A stretch of DNA of 64,000 bases from Planctomycetota bacterium (GCA_009773755.1 WSZJ01000037.1:1-64000), one strand, 5' to 3'. Counted from the stretch's first letter, positions 45,189 to 54,635 are shown. Numbers and translations are program-made. The notes: generated by a model from the letters alone, not told the origin.

Positions 45189-48044
45189 CTACCAGTCCAT
45201 CGTCCCCTTCCAGGCCCGTTCCGCCTCTTCAACAGGCACCACGCACACCGCCTTCGCGCTCTTCGTGAACCAGATGCCGCTTCGACCGGTGACTTCGCCG
45301 ACTCTTCGCGCGGGGAACTTCTCGAACAGCTTTGCGAACGCCGCCTCGCTGGTCTTTTCGACTTCGACGAGGAAGCGGGTGCAGGTCTCGCTGAACAGCA
45401 GCGCGTCGATGGTGAGCGGCACGGGCGTTGGCAGGGAATCGAGAGCGACTTCGCATCCGATGCCGCCAGCGAGCGCCATTTCAGCGGCGGCGACGGCGAG
45501 GCCGCCGTCGGAGAGGTCGTGGCACGACCGTACGAGACCTTGCGAAATGGCGGCGTGCATCGCTGCGAGGACATTCGGCGCTTCACGGATATCCGGCGTC
45601 GGGGACAGCATGCCGAGCCATCCGTGGAGTCTGTACCACTCGCCGCCGCCCATTTCCTCGCGGGTTTCGCCGACGATCCAGAGGGCGTTGCCGGCTTTCT
45701 TGAGGTCCATGGTCACGGCTCGGCGCACGTCGGGGACGATGGCGAGGGCGCTGATGAGAAGGCTCGGCGGTACGGCGATCGTCTCGCCGCCATGGGAGAA
45801 TTCGTTGTTGAGGGAGTCCTTGCCGCTGATGAACGGCGTGCGGTACGCCATCGCGCCGTCGCGGCAGCCCTGCGCGGCACGGACCAGCGATCCCAACCGG
45901 TCGGGCTTGGCGCAGTTGCCCCACGAGAAATTGTCGAGGATCGCGCACTGCTTCGGATCGCCTCCGACGGCAACGACATTCCGCAGAGCCTCGTCGATTG
46001 CCGCCAGCGCCATGCCGTGCGGGTCGATGTCGCCGTAGCGAGGGCACATTCCGCAGCCGATCGCGGCGCCGCGGTTCGAGCCGAAGACCGGACGGATCAC
46101 CGCGGCGTCCCCGGGGCCGGACTTCGGCCCCACGAAGGGCTTCACGACGAGCCGCCCCTGCACCTCGTGGTCGTACAACCTGACGATCCATTCCTTCGAC
46201 GCCACGTTCCACGACCCGAGCAGCTTCAGGACTTCCTTCCCCCAGTCCAGCTCTTTCGGCCGCGACGGCTCCGACAGCCGAGGCATCTTCCACTCGGCCT
46301 TGCGCGTCCACTGGGGGACTCCTTTGTGGAGGAAGTGCATCTCGAGATTGGCGACTTCGGTTTCATTGAAGAGCAGCCTGAGCCGTCCGGTGTCGGTGAA
46401 CTTGCCGATCGGCGTCGCTTCGACGTCCTCGCTCGCGAAAAGTCGCAGCATGTCGTCGAGTTTCTCCGGCGGGACCGCAAAGACCATGCGTTCCTGCGCT
46501 TCGCTGATCCAGATCTCGGTGTAAGTGAGGCCGTCGTACTTGAGCGGCACCTTCTCCAGGTGAACTTCCGCGCCGCACCTTTCCCCCATCTCGCCGACCG
46601 CGCTCGACAGCCCGCCGGCGCCGCAGTCCGTGACGCCCCGGTACATCCCTCTGTCGCGCGCCTGCAGCATCACGTCGAGCAGCCGCTTCTCCGTGATCGC
46701 GTTACCGATCTGGACAGCGCCGCCGCTCAGCGACTCGCTTTCGTGGGTCAGTTCGGCGCTCGAGAACGTCGCGCCGTGGATCCCGTCGCGTCCGGTGCGC
46801 CCGCCCGCGACGACGACGATGTCGCCGGGAAGCGATTCCTTTTCGACCATCGTGCGCGGGAGGAGGCCGACGTTGCCGGCGTAGACGAGCGGATTGCCGA
46901 GGTAGCGGTCGTCGAAGAGGACCGCGCCGTTGACCGTCGGGATTCCCATGCGGTTGCCGTAGTCCTTCACGCCCTGCACGACGCCCTTCAGGACTTTCTT
47001 CGGGTGCAGGACGCCCGGCGGAATCGACTCCGGGTTCGTGTCCGGCGGCGCGACGCAGAAGACGTCCGTGCTTGCGATCGGCTTCGCGCCGAGTCCGACC
47101 CCCATCGTGTCGCGCAGCACGCCGCCGATGCCGGTGCCGGCGCCGCCGTACGGTTCCAGCGCGCTCGGGTGGTTGTGCGTCTCGACCTTGAAGGTCAGCG
47201 CCCACTCGTCGTCGAACGCGATGACCCCCGCGTTGTCCTTGAAGACGCTGAGGCACCATGGCGCGTTGATGAACTCCGTCGCTTTGACGATGGTGCTCTT
47301 GAGCAGGTTGTCGATCTTCTCACTTCCGAATTCGATCACGCCCGTCAAGGTCTTGTGCTTGCAGTGCTCGCTCCAGGTCTGCGCGATCGTCTCCAGCTCG
47401 GCGTCGGTCGGGTCGCGTTTCTCGGACCGGAAGTGGTCGCGGATTGCCTGCATCTCGCGAAGCGTCAGCGACAACTGGCCGTCCTTGCTGATCTTCTCGA
47501 GGGCGGCGTCGTCGGCGTCGAGAAGTGGCACGACGATTTTCCTGAAGGGCGGGACGCGCGAGGCCGGGATTTCCTGAATCGTCCGGTCCTCGAACGCGAT
47601 TTCGTCGACGACGGCGTTCGCGAGCGCTTTGCCCGCCCATTGTTCCAGGCCGGGCGAAGCGTCGCCGGCGTAGAGGACCTTGCGTCCGGTGCGGACGGAT
47701 TTTGGGTGGAGGCCGAGGTCGCGAAGCGCTTTGAGGGAAGACTCCTCGACGGGGTCCATGACGCCGGGTTTGCGCGTAATGGTGATGGCGTTCCAGGCGC
47801 CCTCGAGTTTTTTGGAGACGGGTTCGCCGATGGTCCAGAAGTCGGTGACGGGATCTGCGAAGAGGTCGCGGGCCACGCGCTCGGCGGAAGCGCGGTCGAA
47901 TTCAGCCTGGATAAAGAAGACCCGAACAACACGAACATCCGTAAGTGATGAAAACCCGGCCTCTCGCGCATCGGCGAGGATCGACTTCCCCGCTGGATCG
48001 GCAAGCCCAGGCTTGATCGCCGTCTCAATCTGCCAGATATTCAT
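45189..48044 (-). CDS. purL: phosphoribosylformylglycinamidine synthase PurL with N-terminal PurS-like region, no glutaminase domain
   Basis: QTWSEHCKHKTL; VETHNHPSALEPYGGAGTGIGGVLRDTMGVG; CGAGGLSSAVGEMGERCG; SCHDLSDGGLAVA. Confidence 0.95.
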   Translation of the reverse strand: MNIWQIETAIKPGLADPAGKSILADAREAGFSSLTDVRVVRVFFIQAEFDRASAERVARDLFADPVTDFWTIGEPVSKKLEGAWNAITITRKPGVMDPVEESSLKALRDLGLHPKSVRTGRKVLYAGDASPGLEQWAGKALANAVVDEIAFEDRTIQEIPASRVPPFRKIVVPLLDADDAALEKISKDGQLSLTLREMQAIRDHFRSEKRDPTDAELETIAQTWSEHCKHKTLTGVIEFGSEKIDNLLKSTIVKATEFINAPWCLSVFKDNAGVIAFDDEWALTFKVETHNHPSALEPYGGAGTGIGGVLRDTMGVGLGAKPIASTDVFCVAPPDTNPESIPPGVLHPKKVLKGVVQGVKDYGNRMGIPTVNGAVLFDDRYLGNPLVYAGNVGLLPRTMVEKESLPGDIVVVAGGRTGRDGIHGATFSSAELTHESESLSGGAVQIGNAITEKRLLDVMLQARDRGMYRGVTDCGAGGLSSAVGEMGERCGAEVHLEKVPLKYDGLTYTEIWISEAQERMVFAVPPEKLDDMLRLFASEDVEATPIGKFTDTGRLRLLFNETEVANLEMHFLHKGVPQWTRKAEWKMPRLSEPSRPKELDWGKEVLKLLGSWNVASKEWIVRLYDHEVQGRLVVKPFVGPKSGPGDAAVIRPVFGSNRGAAIGCGMCPRYGDIDPHGMALAAIDEALRNVVAVGGDPKQCAILDNFSWGNCAKPDRLGSLVRAAQGCRDGAMAYRTPFISGKDSLNNEFSHGGETIAVPPSLLISALAIVPDVRRAVTMDLKKAGNALWIVGETREEMGGGEWYRLHGWLGMLSPTPDIREAPNVLAAMHAAISQGLVRSCHDLSDGGLAVAAAEMALAGGIGCEVALDSLPTPVPLTIDALLFSETCTRFLVEVEKTSEAAFAKLFEKFPARRVGEVTGRSGIWFTKSAKAVCVVPVEEAERAWKGTMDW

Positions 48045-48226
48045 GGTGAGACCTTCTCTAAATCGTTATGTATTAACGTCTTACGACTGCGCACTTTCAA
48101 CCGCCCGCTGCCCCCGCCATCGTATCCCCTCCTCCCTACCCTACCACCTTTTTCTTTCTCTTGACCCCCCCGTACCCCGCCGCGATACCATCAACCTCTT
48201 CGCCCCCACCAAGAGGGACACCCCGG

Positions 48227-48403
48227 TTGGACGCCACGAGAGAGTTCGACAAAACTCTCAAGCAGATCGAAAAACGGATCGAGGAGCTCGAAGCCCTTTC
48301 GCGCTCCTGCCAGCTCGACGTCGCTTCAACGATCCAGGCCCTGCGCGTTCAGGTCGATGCCGTCCGCAAATCAGCGCACTCCCGACCCGGCATAGGAGAT
48401 TGA
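48227..48403 (+). CDS. 58-aa coiled-coil protein resembling AccA N-terminus
   Basis: TTG start preceded by aagaggga; LDATREFDKTLKQIEKRIEELEALSRSCQLDVASTIQALRVQVDAVRKSAHSRPGIGD; stop 1 nt before accA GTG. Confidence 0.65.
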   Translation: MDATREFDKTLKQIEKRIEELEALSRSCQLDVASTIQALRVQVDAVRKSAHSRPGIGD

Positions 48404-48404
48404 C

Positions 48405-49502
48405 GTGGAAGATTTCCTCGAATTCGAGCAGCCGATCAAGGACGTCGAGAAGAAGATAGAGGAGCTGAAGAAATTCTCGGAGCAGATGGACGTCGATCTC
48501 TCGGGGTCGATTGAGGAGCTCCGGAAGCAGCTCGATCTGCTGAAGCGGGAGATCTACAACAAGCTGACGCCGTGGCAGCGCGTGCAGCTTGCGCGCAATC
48601 CGGGGCGGCCGGACACGATGGACATCATCGCGACCTTCGTGGAGAAGTTCCAGGAGCTCCACGGCGACCGGTTTTTCGGCGACGACCCGGCGATCGTCTG
48701 CGGCACCGGGATCATCGGCGGCCACAAGGTGATGTTCATCGGGCAGCGCAAAGGCAAGAACACGAAGGAGCGGCTGCGCTGCAATTTCGGCTCGCCGCAC
48801 CCCGAGGGGTATCGCAAGGCGCTTCGCAAGATGAAGCTCGCCGAAAAATTCCACCTCCCGGTCGTCTGCCTCATCAACACTCCGGGCGCCTACCCCGGCA
48901 TCGGCGCCGAGGAGCGCGGCCAGGCTCACGCGATTGCCGAGAACATCTTCGAGATGAGCCGCCTGCGCACCCCGATTCTCTGCCTCGTGATCGGCGAGGG
49001 CGGAAGCGGCGGAGCGCTCGGCATCGGCGTCGGCGACCGGCTGGCGATCATGGAAAACGCATACTTCAGCGTCATCTCGCCCGAAGGATGCGCGGCGATT
49101 CTCTGGAAGGACTCGGAGAAGGCGAATCGCGCGGCGGAGGTGCTGAAGCTCACGCCGAAAGATCTGAAGGGCCTCGGCATCTTCGACGACATCGTCCCCG
49201 AACCGCTAGGGGGCGCGCACACCAACCCGGCGGCCGCGATGGAAACGATCAAGGCGTATCTCACCAAGACACTGACCGAGCTGAAGGCGATCCCGATCGA
49301 CAAGCTCGTCGAAACGCGCTACCAGAAGTACCGCCACATCGGGATCTTCCTTGAGGACCAGCAGGCGAAAGTCGTGATGCTTCCCGGAAAGGGCGTCGTC
49401 GAGTCGGCGCTTCCGACGCCCGGCGAGATCGCGGCGGCGGAAATGGGCGAAGCACAGGCGGTCGAGGAAGAGGAAGACGTGAAGCCGGGGAAGGAAGATT
49501 AA
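48405..49502 (+). CDS. accA: acetyl-CoA carboxylase carboxyltransferase subunit alpha
   Basis: PWQRVQLARNPGRPDTMDII...HGDRFFGDDPAIVCG...TPGAYPGIGAEERGQ...GEGGSGGALGIGVGDRLAIMENAYFSVISPEGCAAILW. Confidence 0.96.
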   Translation: MEDFLEFEQPIKDVEKKIEELKKFSEQMDVDLSGSIEELRKQLDLLKREIYNKLTPWQRVQLARNPGRPDTMDIIATFVEKFQELHGDRFFGDDPAIVCGTGIIGGHKVMFIGQRKGKNTKERLRCNFGSPHPEGYRKALRKMKLAEKFHLPVVCLINTPGAYPGIGAEERGQAHAIAENIFEMSRLRTPILCLVIGEGGSGGALGIGVGDRLAIMENAYFSVISPEGCAAILWKDSEKANRAAEVLKLTPKDLKGLGIFDDIVPEPLGGAHTNPAAAMETIKAYLTKTLTELKAIPIDKLVETRYQKYRHIGIFLEDQQAKVVMLPGKGVVESALPTPGEIAAAEMGEAQAVEEEEDVKPGKED

Positions 49503-49506
49503 CGGC

Positions 49507-49589
49507 AGTCGGGAGTCGGGAGTCGGGAGTTGCGACCGGGCGCCTTGATCTCCGAACTCCCGTCTCCTGTCTCCCGACTTCCGAGTCCG
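49507..49589. repeat. facing heptamer tandem repeats (agtcggg)n / (gtctccc)n
   Basis: agtcggg agtcggg agtcggg agttgcg at 49507-49534; aactccc gtctcct gtctccc gacttcc gagtccg at 49555-49589. Confidence 0.92.
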
Positions 49590-49598
49590 TGACGACGG

Positions 49599-51611
49599 CT
49601 ATCGCTCAACGGACGCCTTCGCGATGCGGTCCCCGACCTCGATCGCGCGCACCACGTCCATGCCGCTCTCCAGCCGCGCGAATACCGTGTACCTGCCGTC
49701 GAGATGCGGCGCAGGCGCGCTCATGATGAACAACTGGCAACTGCCGGTGTCCTTGCCGGAGGTCGCCATCCCGACCGCGCCCGCGTCGAACGGCTCGCGC
49801 GACCACTCGTCTCGCACCGTGAATCCCGCGTCGCCCGTGCCGTCTCCCTTCGGGTCGCCGCCCTGGATGACGAAGTTCGGCACTACCCGGTGCCACGTTT
49901 TCCCGTCGTAGAAGCCGCTCCTCACGAGACGGACGAACGACGACGCCATCGCGGGCGCAGCGCCCGGCAGCATCCGGATCCGGATCACGCCGCGCGTCGT
50001 CTCCAGCTTCACGATCATCGAGAAGCCGATCTCCTCCAGCCTGGTCGGTTCAATCGCCGCGGGAGGCGGCGCCGGCGCCGCTTCCGCGGATTCGTTGCTC
50101 GCCTTCAGAGTTTTCACGGCCTGGGCTCTCACCGCCGGCACGTCGTCCTTCGTCGCCTCGAAGGCCAGCGACCGTCCGCGCTTCGCCTTCTCGAACCACA
50201 TCAGCACCGCCATCCGCGGGTCCACCATGTCCTTCCCGCCGCTGGCGCGGTACGCCTTCTCGAGCGCGGCGTCCCACGAGGCGTCCTCCTCCCTCCCCGC
50301 AAGCGCCCCCACGGCCGCTTCACGCACCCCCGCATCCGGGACGTCCAGCGCCGACTTCACGTAGCCGTCCCAGTCCGCGTGCAGCTGCGGGTGCCGCTTG
50401 TGGTGGTCCGCGATCTCGGCCATCAGCTGCACCTGGAGCGCCCTCTCGTTTCCGAGCATCACGCGTTCGAGTTCGCCGTGCGCCTTCGAGGTGCCGATCG
50501 CCACGAGCGCCCTAACGGCCGCCCGGCGCGACATCGCGTCCCCGGATTTCAGCGCGGTCATTGACTCGTCGAAAGCCTCCATCCCGTGCCTGAATGCCTT
50601 CGCCCACAGCGCCACCCCGCGTACCGTCACGCTCGGGTGCCGCAGCGCCGCCTTGATCGTGCCGGGCGTCGCTTCGCCGCGCATCCCGAGAATCTCGAGC
50701 GCCCGGGCGATCGTCACGGACTCGCCGCCCGACGCCGCCTTGTTCAACGCTTCGCTCACTTCCCCGCTCACGCACTTTTCCAGCGCATTCACGCCCTCCC
50801 AGGCCACCCGTGGATCCGAGTCTCCCGCCGAACGGATCAGCGTCTTTTCCGCGGCCCGGGTCTTCTTTTCCTGCTCGGGATCCACGATCCGGCCCAGCGC
50901 CCGCGTCGCGAACGCCCGCACCAGCGCCTCCTGGTCGACCGTCGCTGCTTCGATCTCCGCCCGGAGCGGCGAAGCGTCAACTCTCGAGAGTCCGCACGCT
51001 GTCCGCCAGCGGGCTGCGTCATCGGGGTCGTGGAGAAGCGGCTTGAGCGCGAGCACGGCGTCCTTCAGCTTCGATTTGTCCTCATCGCTTTCCGCCCTCG
51101 CCGCCATGCGTGCGACGGCCATCCCGAGCTCACCCCGGACGCGCGCACTCGCGTCCCGCGCCATGCCCGCCGCCAGCCCGAGGTCCCCGGGTCGGCCAAG
51201 GCGACTCAGCGCCTGGATCGCCAGCGCGCGCACCTCCGGCTCGGGGCTCTTCAGCGCCGGTCGAAGAGGCTCCGCAATCGCCGGGTCGCCGATCAGCCCG
51301 AGCGCGAAGGCCGCGTCCTCGACCACTTTTGTTTCGGGGTCGCGGAGAAGCGCCGCGACGGCACTGACGGATTTCGGGTCGCCGATGCGGCCGAGCGCGA
51401 GGAGCGCGCGGCGGCGGACGGTTTCGTTTTCGTGTGAAAGGAAGGGTTCGACAAGTGCGCCCGGCGCGCGTGTGTCCTCGAGGCGCTGGATGTCGGCGAT
51501 GTCCTGGGCGATGGTGCGCTCCGGTGGGTTTTCGTCGACGGGCTTTTCGGAAGAGCCGCAGCCGGCGGTGAGGATGGCGAGCGAGGCGAGGAGGGCGCGG
51601 GTTCGGTTCAT
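49599..51611 (-). CDS. HEAT-repeat lipoprotein fused to C-terminal cyclophilin-type peptidyl-prolyl isomerase
   Basis: LASLAILTAGCGS lipobox; multiple HEAT units; FYDGKTWHRVVPNFVIQGGDPKGDGTGDAGFTVRDEW...SCQLFIMSAPAPHLDGRYTVFARLESGMDVV. Confidence 0.92.
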   Translation of the reverse strand: MNRTRALLASLAILTAGCGSSEKPVDENPPERTIAQDIADIQRLEDTRAPGALVEPFLSHENETVRRRALLALGRIGDPKSVSAVAALLRDPETKVVEDAAFALGLIGDPAIAEPLRPALKSPEPEVRALAIQALSRLGRPGDLGLAAGMARDASARVRGELGMAVARMAARAESDEDKSKLKDAVLALKPLLHDPDDAARWRTACGLSRVDASPLRAEIEAATVDQEALVRAFATRALGRIVDPEQEKKTRAAEKTLIRSAGDSDPRVAWEGVNALEKCVSGEVSEALNKAASGGESVTIARALEILGMRGEATPGTIKAALRHPSVTVRGVALWAKAFRHGMEAFDESMTALKSGDAMSRRAAVRALVAIGTSKAHGELERVMLGNERALQVQLMAEIADHHKRHPQLHADWDGYVKSALDVPDAGVREAAVGALAGREEDASWDAALEKAYRASGGKDMVDPRMAVLMWFEKAKRGRSLAFEATKDDVPAVRAQAVKTLKASNESAEAAPAPPPAAIEPTRLEEIGFSMIVKLETTRGVIRIRMLPGAAPAMASSFVRLVRSGFYDGKTWHRVVPNFVIQGGDPKGDGTGDAGFTVRDEWSREPFDAGAVGMATSGKDTGSCQLFIMSAPAPHLDGRYTVFARLESGMDVVRAIEVGDRIAKASVER

Positions 51612-51694
51612 GTCCGGAGAGTACAAAAGCGTGCGCCCGCCGGGCACGGATTAGGAACCGCCGGAAGTGCTTGTACGCAGATGAAAGTGGATCT

Positions 51695-51761
51695 TGCAGA
51701 AACGTCGGCAGATACGGCGACCTTCACCGAACGGCCGGCCGTATCTGCCGACGTTTCTGCA
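51695..51761. repeat. 24-bp perfect inverted repeat, 19-nt loop
   Basis: tgcagaaacgtcggcagatacggc (51695-51718) / gccgtatctgccgacgtttctgca (51738-51761); outer gtacgcagat.../...atctgcgtac pairs imperfectly. Confidence 0.95.
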
Positions 51762-51793
51762 GAATCCGCCTTATCTGCGTACGCCGTTTTTCT

Positions 51794-53512
51794 TCAGGCG
51801 ACGCACGCCGGACCGGAGCAATCGCCCTTCGCCATCGCCTGCCCCGCGCGGCAACCGTCGCGGTAGACGGTGATTCCCTTGCAGCCGGCCTCCCAGGCCG
51901 CGCGGAATGCCTCCGCCACCTGCGGCCGCGTCGCCTCTTTCGGGAAATTCACCGTCTTCGAAACGGCGCTGTCGACATGCCGCTGGAACGCCGCCTGCAT
52001 GCGGACGTGCCAGGACGGCGCGATGTCCGCGGCCGTTGCGAACGCGCGCCGGATCCGCTCGGGGACCGCTTCGCAGCCGCGCACGCCGCCCGTCTTCTTC
52101 ACGTGCGCCCACACCTCCGGCCGGTCGAACCCGCCTTCGCGCGCCAGCCGCGCGAACTCCGGGTGCGCTTCCGGCAGGACTTCCCCGTCCAGCACGTGCC
52201 GGTTGAAGGCGAGGGCGAAGAGCGGCTCGATGCCGCCGCTGGTGCCGGCGAGGATCGAGAGCGTGCCGGTCGGGGCCACGGTCGAGACGGTCGCGTTGCG
52301 GATCGGATAGCCGGAACCGCGCGCGTGGATCGACTCGGGGTAGTTCGGGAACGGGCCGCGCTCGCGGGCGAGCTGCTGAGAAGCCGCGCGCGCCGCGCGG
52401 GAAAAAGCGGCCATCGTGCGGTCGGCGAGCGCGATCGCCTCTTCCGAGTCGTACGGCACGCCCAGCAGGACAAGCGCGTCCGCCCAGCCCATGATGCCGA
52501 GGCCGATTTTGCGGTTGGCGCGCGTCAGCCGCTCAATCGCCGGCAACGGATACCGGTTGCGCTCGAGGACGTCGTCGAGGAAGCGGACCGAATCGGCGAC
52601 GACCTGTTCGAGGCGGGCGAGATCGAAGCCGGAGGGTTTGACGAAGCGCGCGAGGTTGATGGAGCCGAGCGTGCAGGCCTCGTTCGGAAGAAGCGGCTGC
52701 TCCCCACACGGATTAGTCGCCTCGATCGCGCCGAGGCCGGGAGTCGGGTTGTCGCGCTCGATGCGGTCGCGGAAGAGGATGCCGGGCTCGCCGGAGTCGT
52801 GGGCTTCCTCGACGAGCGCTTCGAAGAGCTTGTCGGCGCGAATGTGTTTCGCGACAAGGCGGGTGCGCGGGCTGACGAGCGCCCACGGCTCGCCGGCCGC
52901 GGCCTTGCGCATGAAGTCGTCTGTGACGAGAACGGAGACGTTGAAGTTCGACAGCTCGCCGCGGTCGCGCTTGGCGCGCACGAATTCCTCGACGTCCGGA
53001 TGGTCGGCCGCCAGCACCGCCATGTTCGCGCCGCGCCGGAACCCGCCCTGGTTGATCGCGTTCGTCGCCGCGTTGAACACGCGGATGAACGACACCGGCC
53101 CGCTCGCCGCGCCCTGCGACGTCGCGACGCGGTCGCCTTTCGGCCGCAGCCGCGAAAACGAAAACCCGGTCCCGCCGCCGGACTTGTGGATGAGCGCGGA
53201 CGCCCGCAGCGTGCCGAAAATCGAATCGATCGAATCTTCGACCGGCAGAACAAAGCACGCCGCGAGCTGCTGCAACTCGCGCCCCGCGTTCATCAGCGTC
53301 GGCGAATTCGGCAGGAAATCCCCTTCCATCATCAACTCGTGGAAGCGGCGCACCCACGGACGCGGCGAGTTGCCGAACGCCGCTTCCGCAGAAGCAATGT
53401 CGGTCGCGACGCGCAGGAAGAGCGCCTCGGGGGATTCGGCGGCGCGGCCGTTGGAATCCTTGAGGAGGTAGCGTTTTTCGAGAACGGCGCGGGCGTTGGC
53501 GGTCAGGGGCAT
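51794..53512 (-). CDS. nrdJ: adenosylcobalamin-dependent (class II) ribonucleoside-diphosphate reductase
   Basis: FLPNSPTLMNAGRELQQLAACFVLPVEDSIDSIFGTL...KSGGGTGFSFSRLRP...NPCGEQPLLPNEACTLGSINL...GCKGITVYRDG. Confidence 0.93.
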   Translation of the reverse strand: MPLTANARAVLEKRYLLKDSNGRAAESPEALFLRVATDIASAEAAFGNSPRPWVRRFHELMMEGDFLPNSPTLMNAGRELQQLAACFVLPVEDSIDSIFGTLRASALIHKSGGGTGFSFSRLRPKGDRVATSQGAASGPVSFIRVFNAATNAINQGGFRRGANMAVLAADHPDVEEFVRAKRDRGELSNFNVSVLVTDDFMRKAAAGEPWALVSPRTRLVAKHIRADKLFEALVEEAHDSGEPGILFRDRIERDNPTPGLGAIEATNPCGEQPLLPNEACTLGSINLARFVKPSGFDLARLEQVVADSVRFLDDVLERNRYPLPAIERLTRANRKIGLGIMGWADALVLLGVPYDSEEAIALADRTMAAFSRAARAASQQLARERGPFPNYPESIHARGSGYPIRNATVSTVAPTGTLSILAGTSGGIEPLFALAFNRHVLDGEVLPEAHPEFARLAREGGFDRPEVWAHVKKTGGVRGCEAVPERIRRAFATAADIAPSWHVRMQAAFQRHVDSAVSKTVNFPKEATRPQVAEAFRAAWEAGCKGITVYRDGCRAGQAMAKGDCSGPACVA

Positions 53513-53650
53513 GTGGTTTCTCCGAAGGCGAACATAATACTAACATGGAATTCGGCTCCGTCAATCCCCTTCCGGAAATTACTGCCGGTAATTCCCGAAC
53601 TTCGCGCCAGAATCGCGCGTCTTACCGGTACGCCCACTACGGAGCCCCGC

Positions 53651-54565
53651 ATGCGCTTCCCCGCGATCGTCCTCGCCTTCGTCGTCGCCGCTCTCCCCGT
53701 CCTCGCCGACCCACCCACCGAGCAGGACGTCCGCGGCTGGATCGCGCAGCTTTCCGACGACGATTCCGTGAAGCGCGACGAGGCGCAGCGGCGCATCGAG
53801 TCGCTCGACATCGCGTGGAAGAAAACGCTTCAGGATTCTCTCGCGGCGTCGACCGACGCCGAGGCGCGCGCGCGGCTCACCGAAATCCTGGCGAAAATAG
53901 GCCGCATCCAGTGGATAACAGACGTCACCGCCGCGGTCGCGAAGGCGCGCGCGGAAAAGAAGCCACTTCTCGTCATGGCCACCCCTGGCGCTCCCGACAG
54001 CTTCTCGTGACTCGGCGGCCACCTCATGCGAACCGTGACGTTCGCGGATGCCGACCTGTGCGCGTGGATGAACCGGACGTTCGTCCTCGCGTGGTACGAC
54101 ATCAAGCCGGAAGCCACCGCCGCGGGCCTCGGCGCGCTTCAGCCCACCTACTCCAGGGAAGAAATCGCCGCCTACCCCGAGGGCGGCGGCGGCACGAACG
54201 TCCGCGCGGTCTTCTGCTCCCCTGAGGGAATCGTCCGCCACGCGACCCAGGGCTGGTGGCCCGCCGGCCGCTTCCGGGAGGAATGCGAGCGCGGCCTGGC
54301 GTGCGCCGGGGCGAAGTCGCTCGACGCGGCGAAGGATCTGCGGGCGAGGGGCGCGGACGAGCTGATCAAGGCGGCAAACGAGCTGGCCGCTGCGAATCCT
54401 GAAGAAATGAGGCGGCCCGTGCGCGAGTCCGCCGTCGCCCGGCGCGTCGCGGCGCTTCGGTTGCGCGCGACGACCTACGCTCAGATGGAAGGAGCGATCG
54501 GGCAGGAAGCGGTGATCGTGCTGGGAGACTGGGAGGAGGAGGCCGAGGGGCGGATCATGAAGTGA
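53651..54565 (+). CDS. putative selenoprotein 1: secreted thioredoxin-like protein with in-frame UGA at codon 120 (TGA 54008-54010)
   Basis: The track splits this into an ORF ending at 54010 (from ATG 53651) and 54026..54565, both in the same frame. Read-through: MRFPAIVLAFVVAALPVLADPP...EKKPLLVMATPGAPDSFS-U-LGGHLMRTVTFADADLCAWMNRTFVLAWYD...YPEGGGGTNVRAVFCSPEGIVRHATQGWW. Confidence 0.72.
54028..54045 (+). promoter_or_regulatory. candidate bacterial SECIS hairpin for UGA at 54008
   Basis: gcgaac-cgtgac-gttcgc, 6-bp stem, 17 nt after the TGA. Confidence 0.6.
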
Positions 54566-54635
54566 GGGTAGTGAGGCGAACCCGGTCAGGGTTCAACGGA
54601 AAGTTCGGAGACGGGAGTCGGGAGACAATCCGGGA

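Noticed and set aside
45099-47948. 949-aa plus-strand ORF
   Set aside because: Exact antisense shadow of purL in a high-GC genome; Arg/His/Asp/Val-rich composition without domains, while the minus strand encodes a complete PurL.
9304-49589. Tandem repeats as CRISPR arrays
   Set aside because: Units are 7-10 nt with no spacers and no cas genes in the window.
51671-53500. 5' part of the long plus-strand ORF 51671..54010
   Set aside because: Antisense shadow of the RNR gene that happens to be in frame with selenoprotein gene 1; the real start is ATG 53651.
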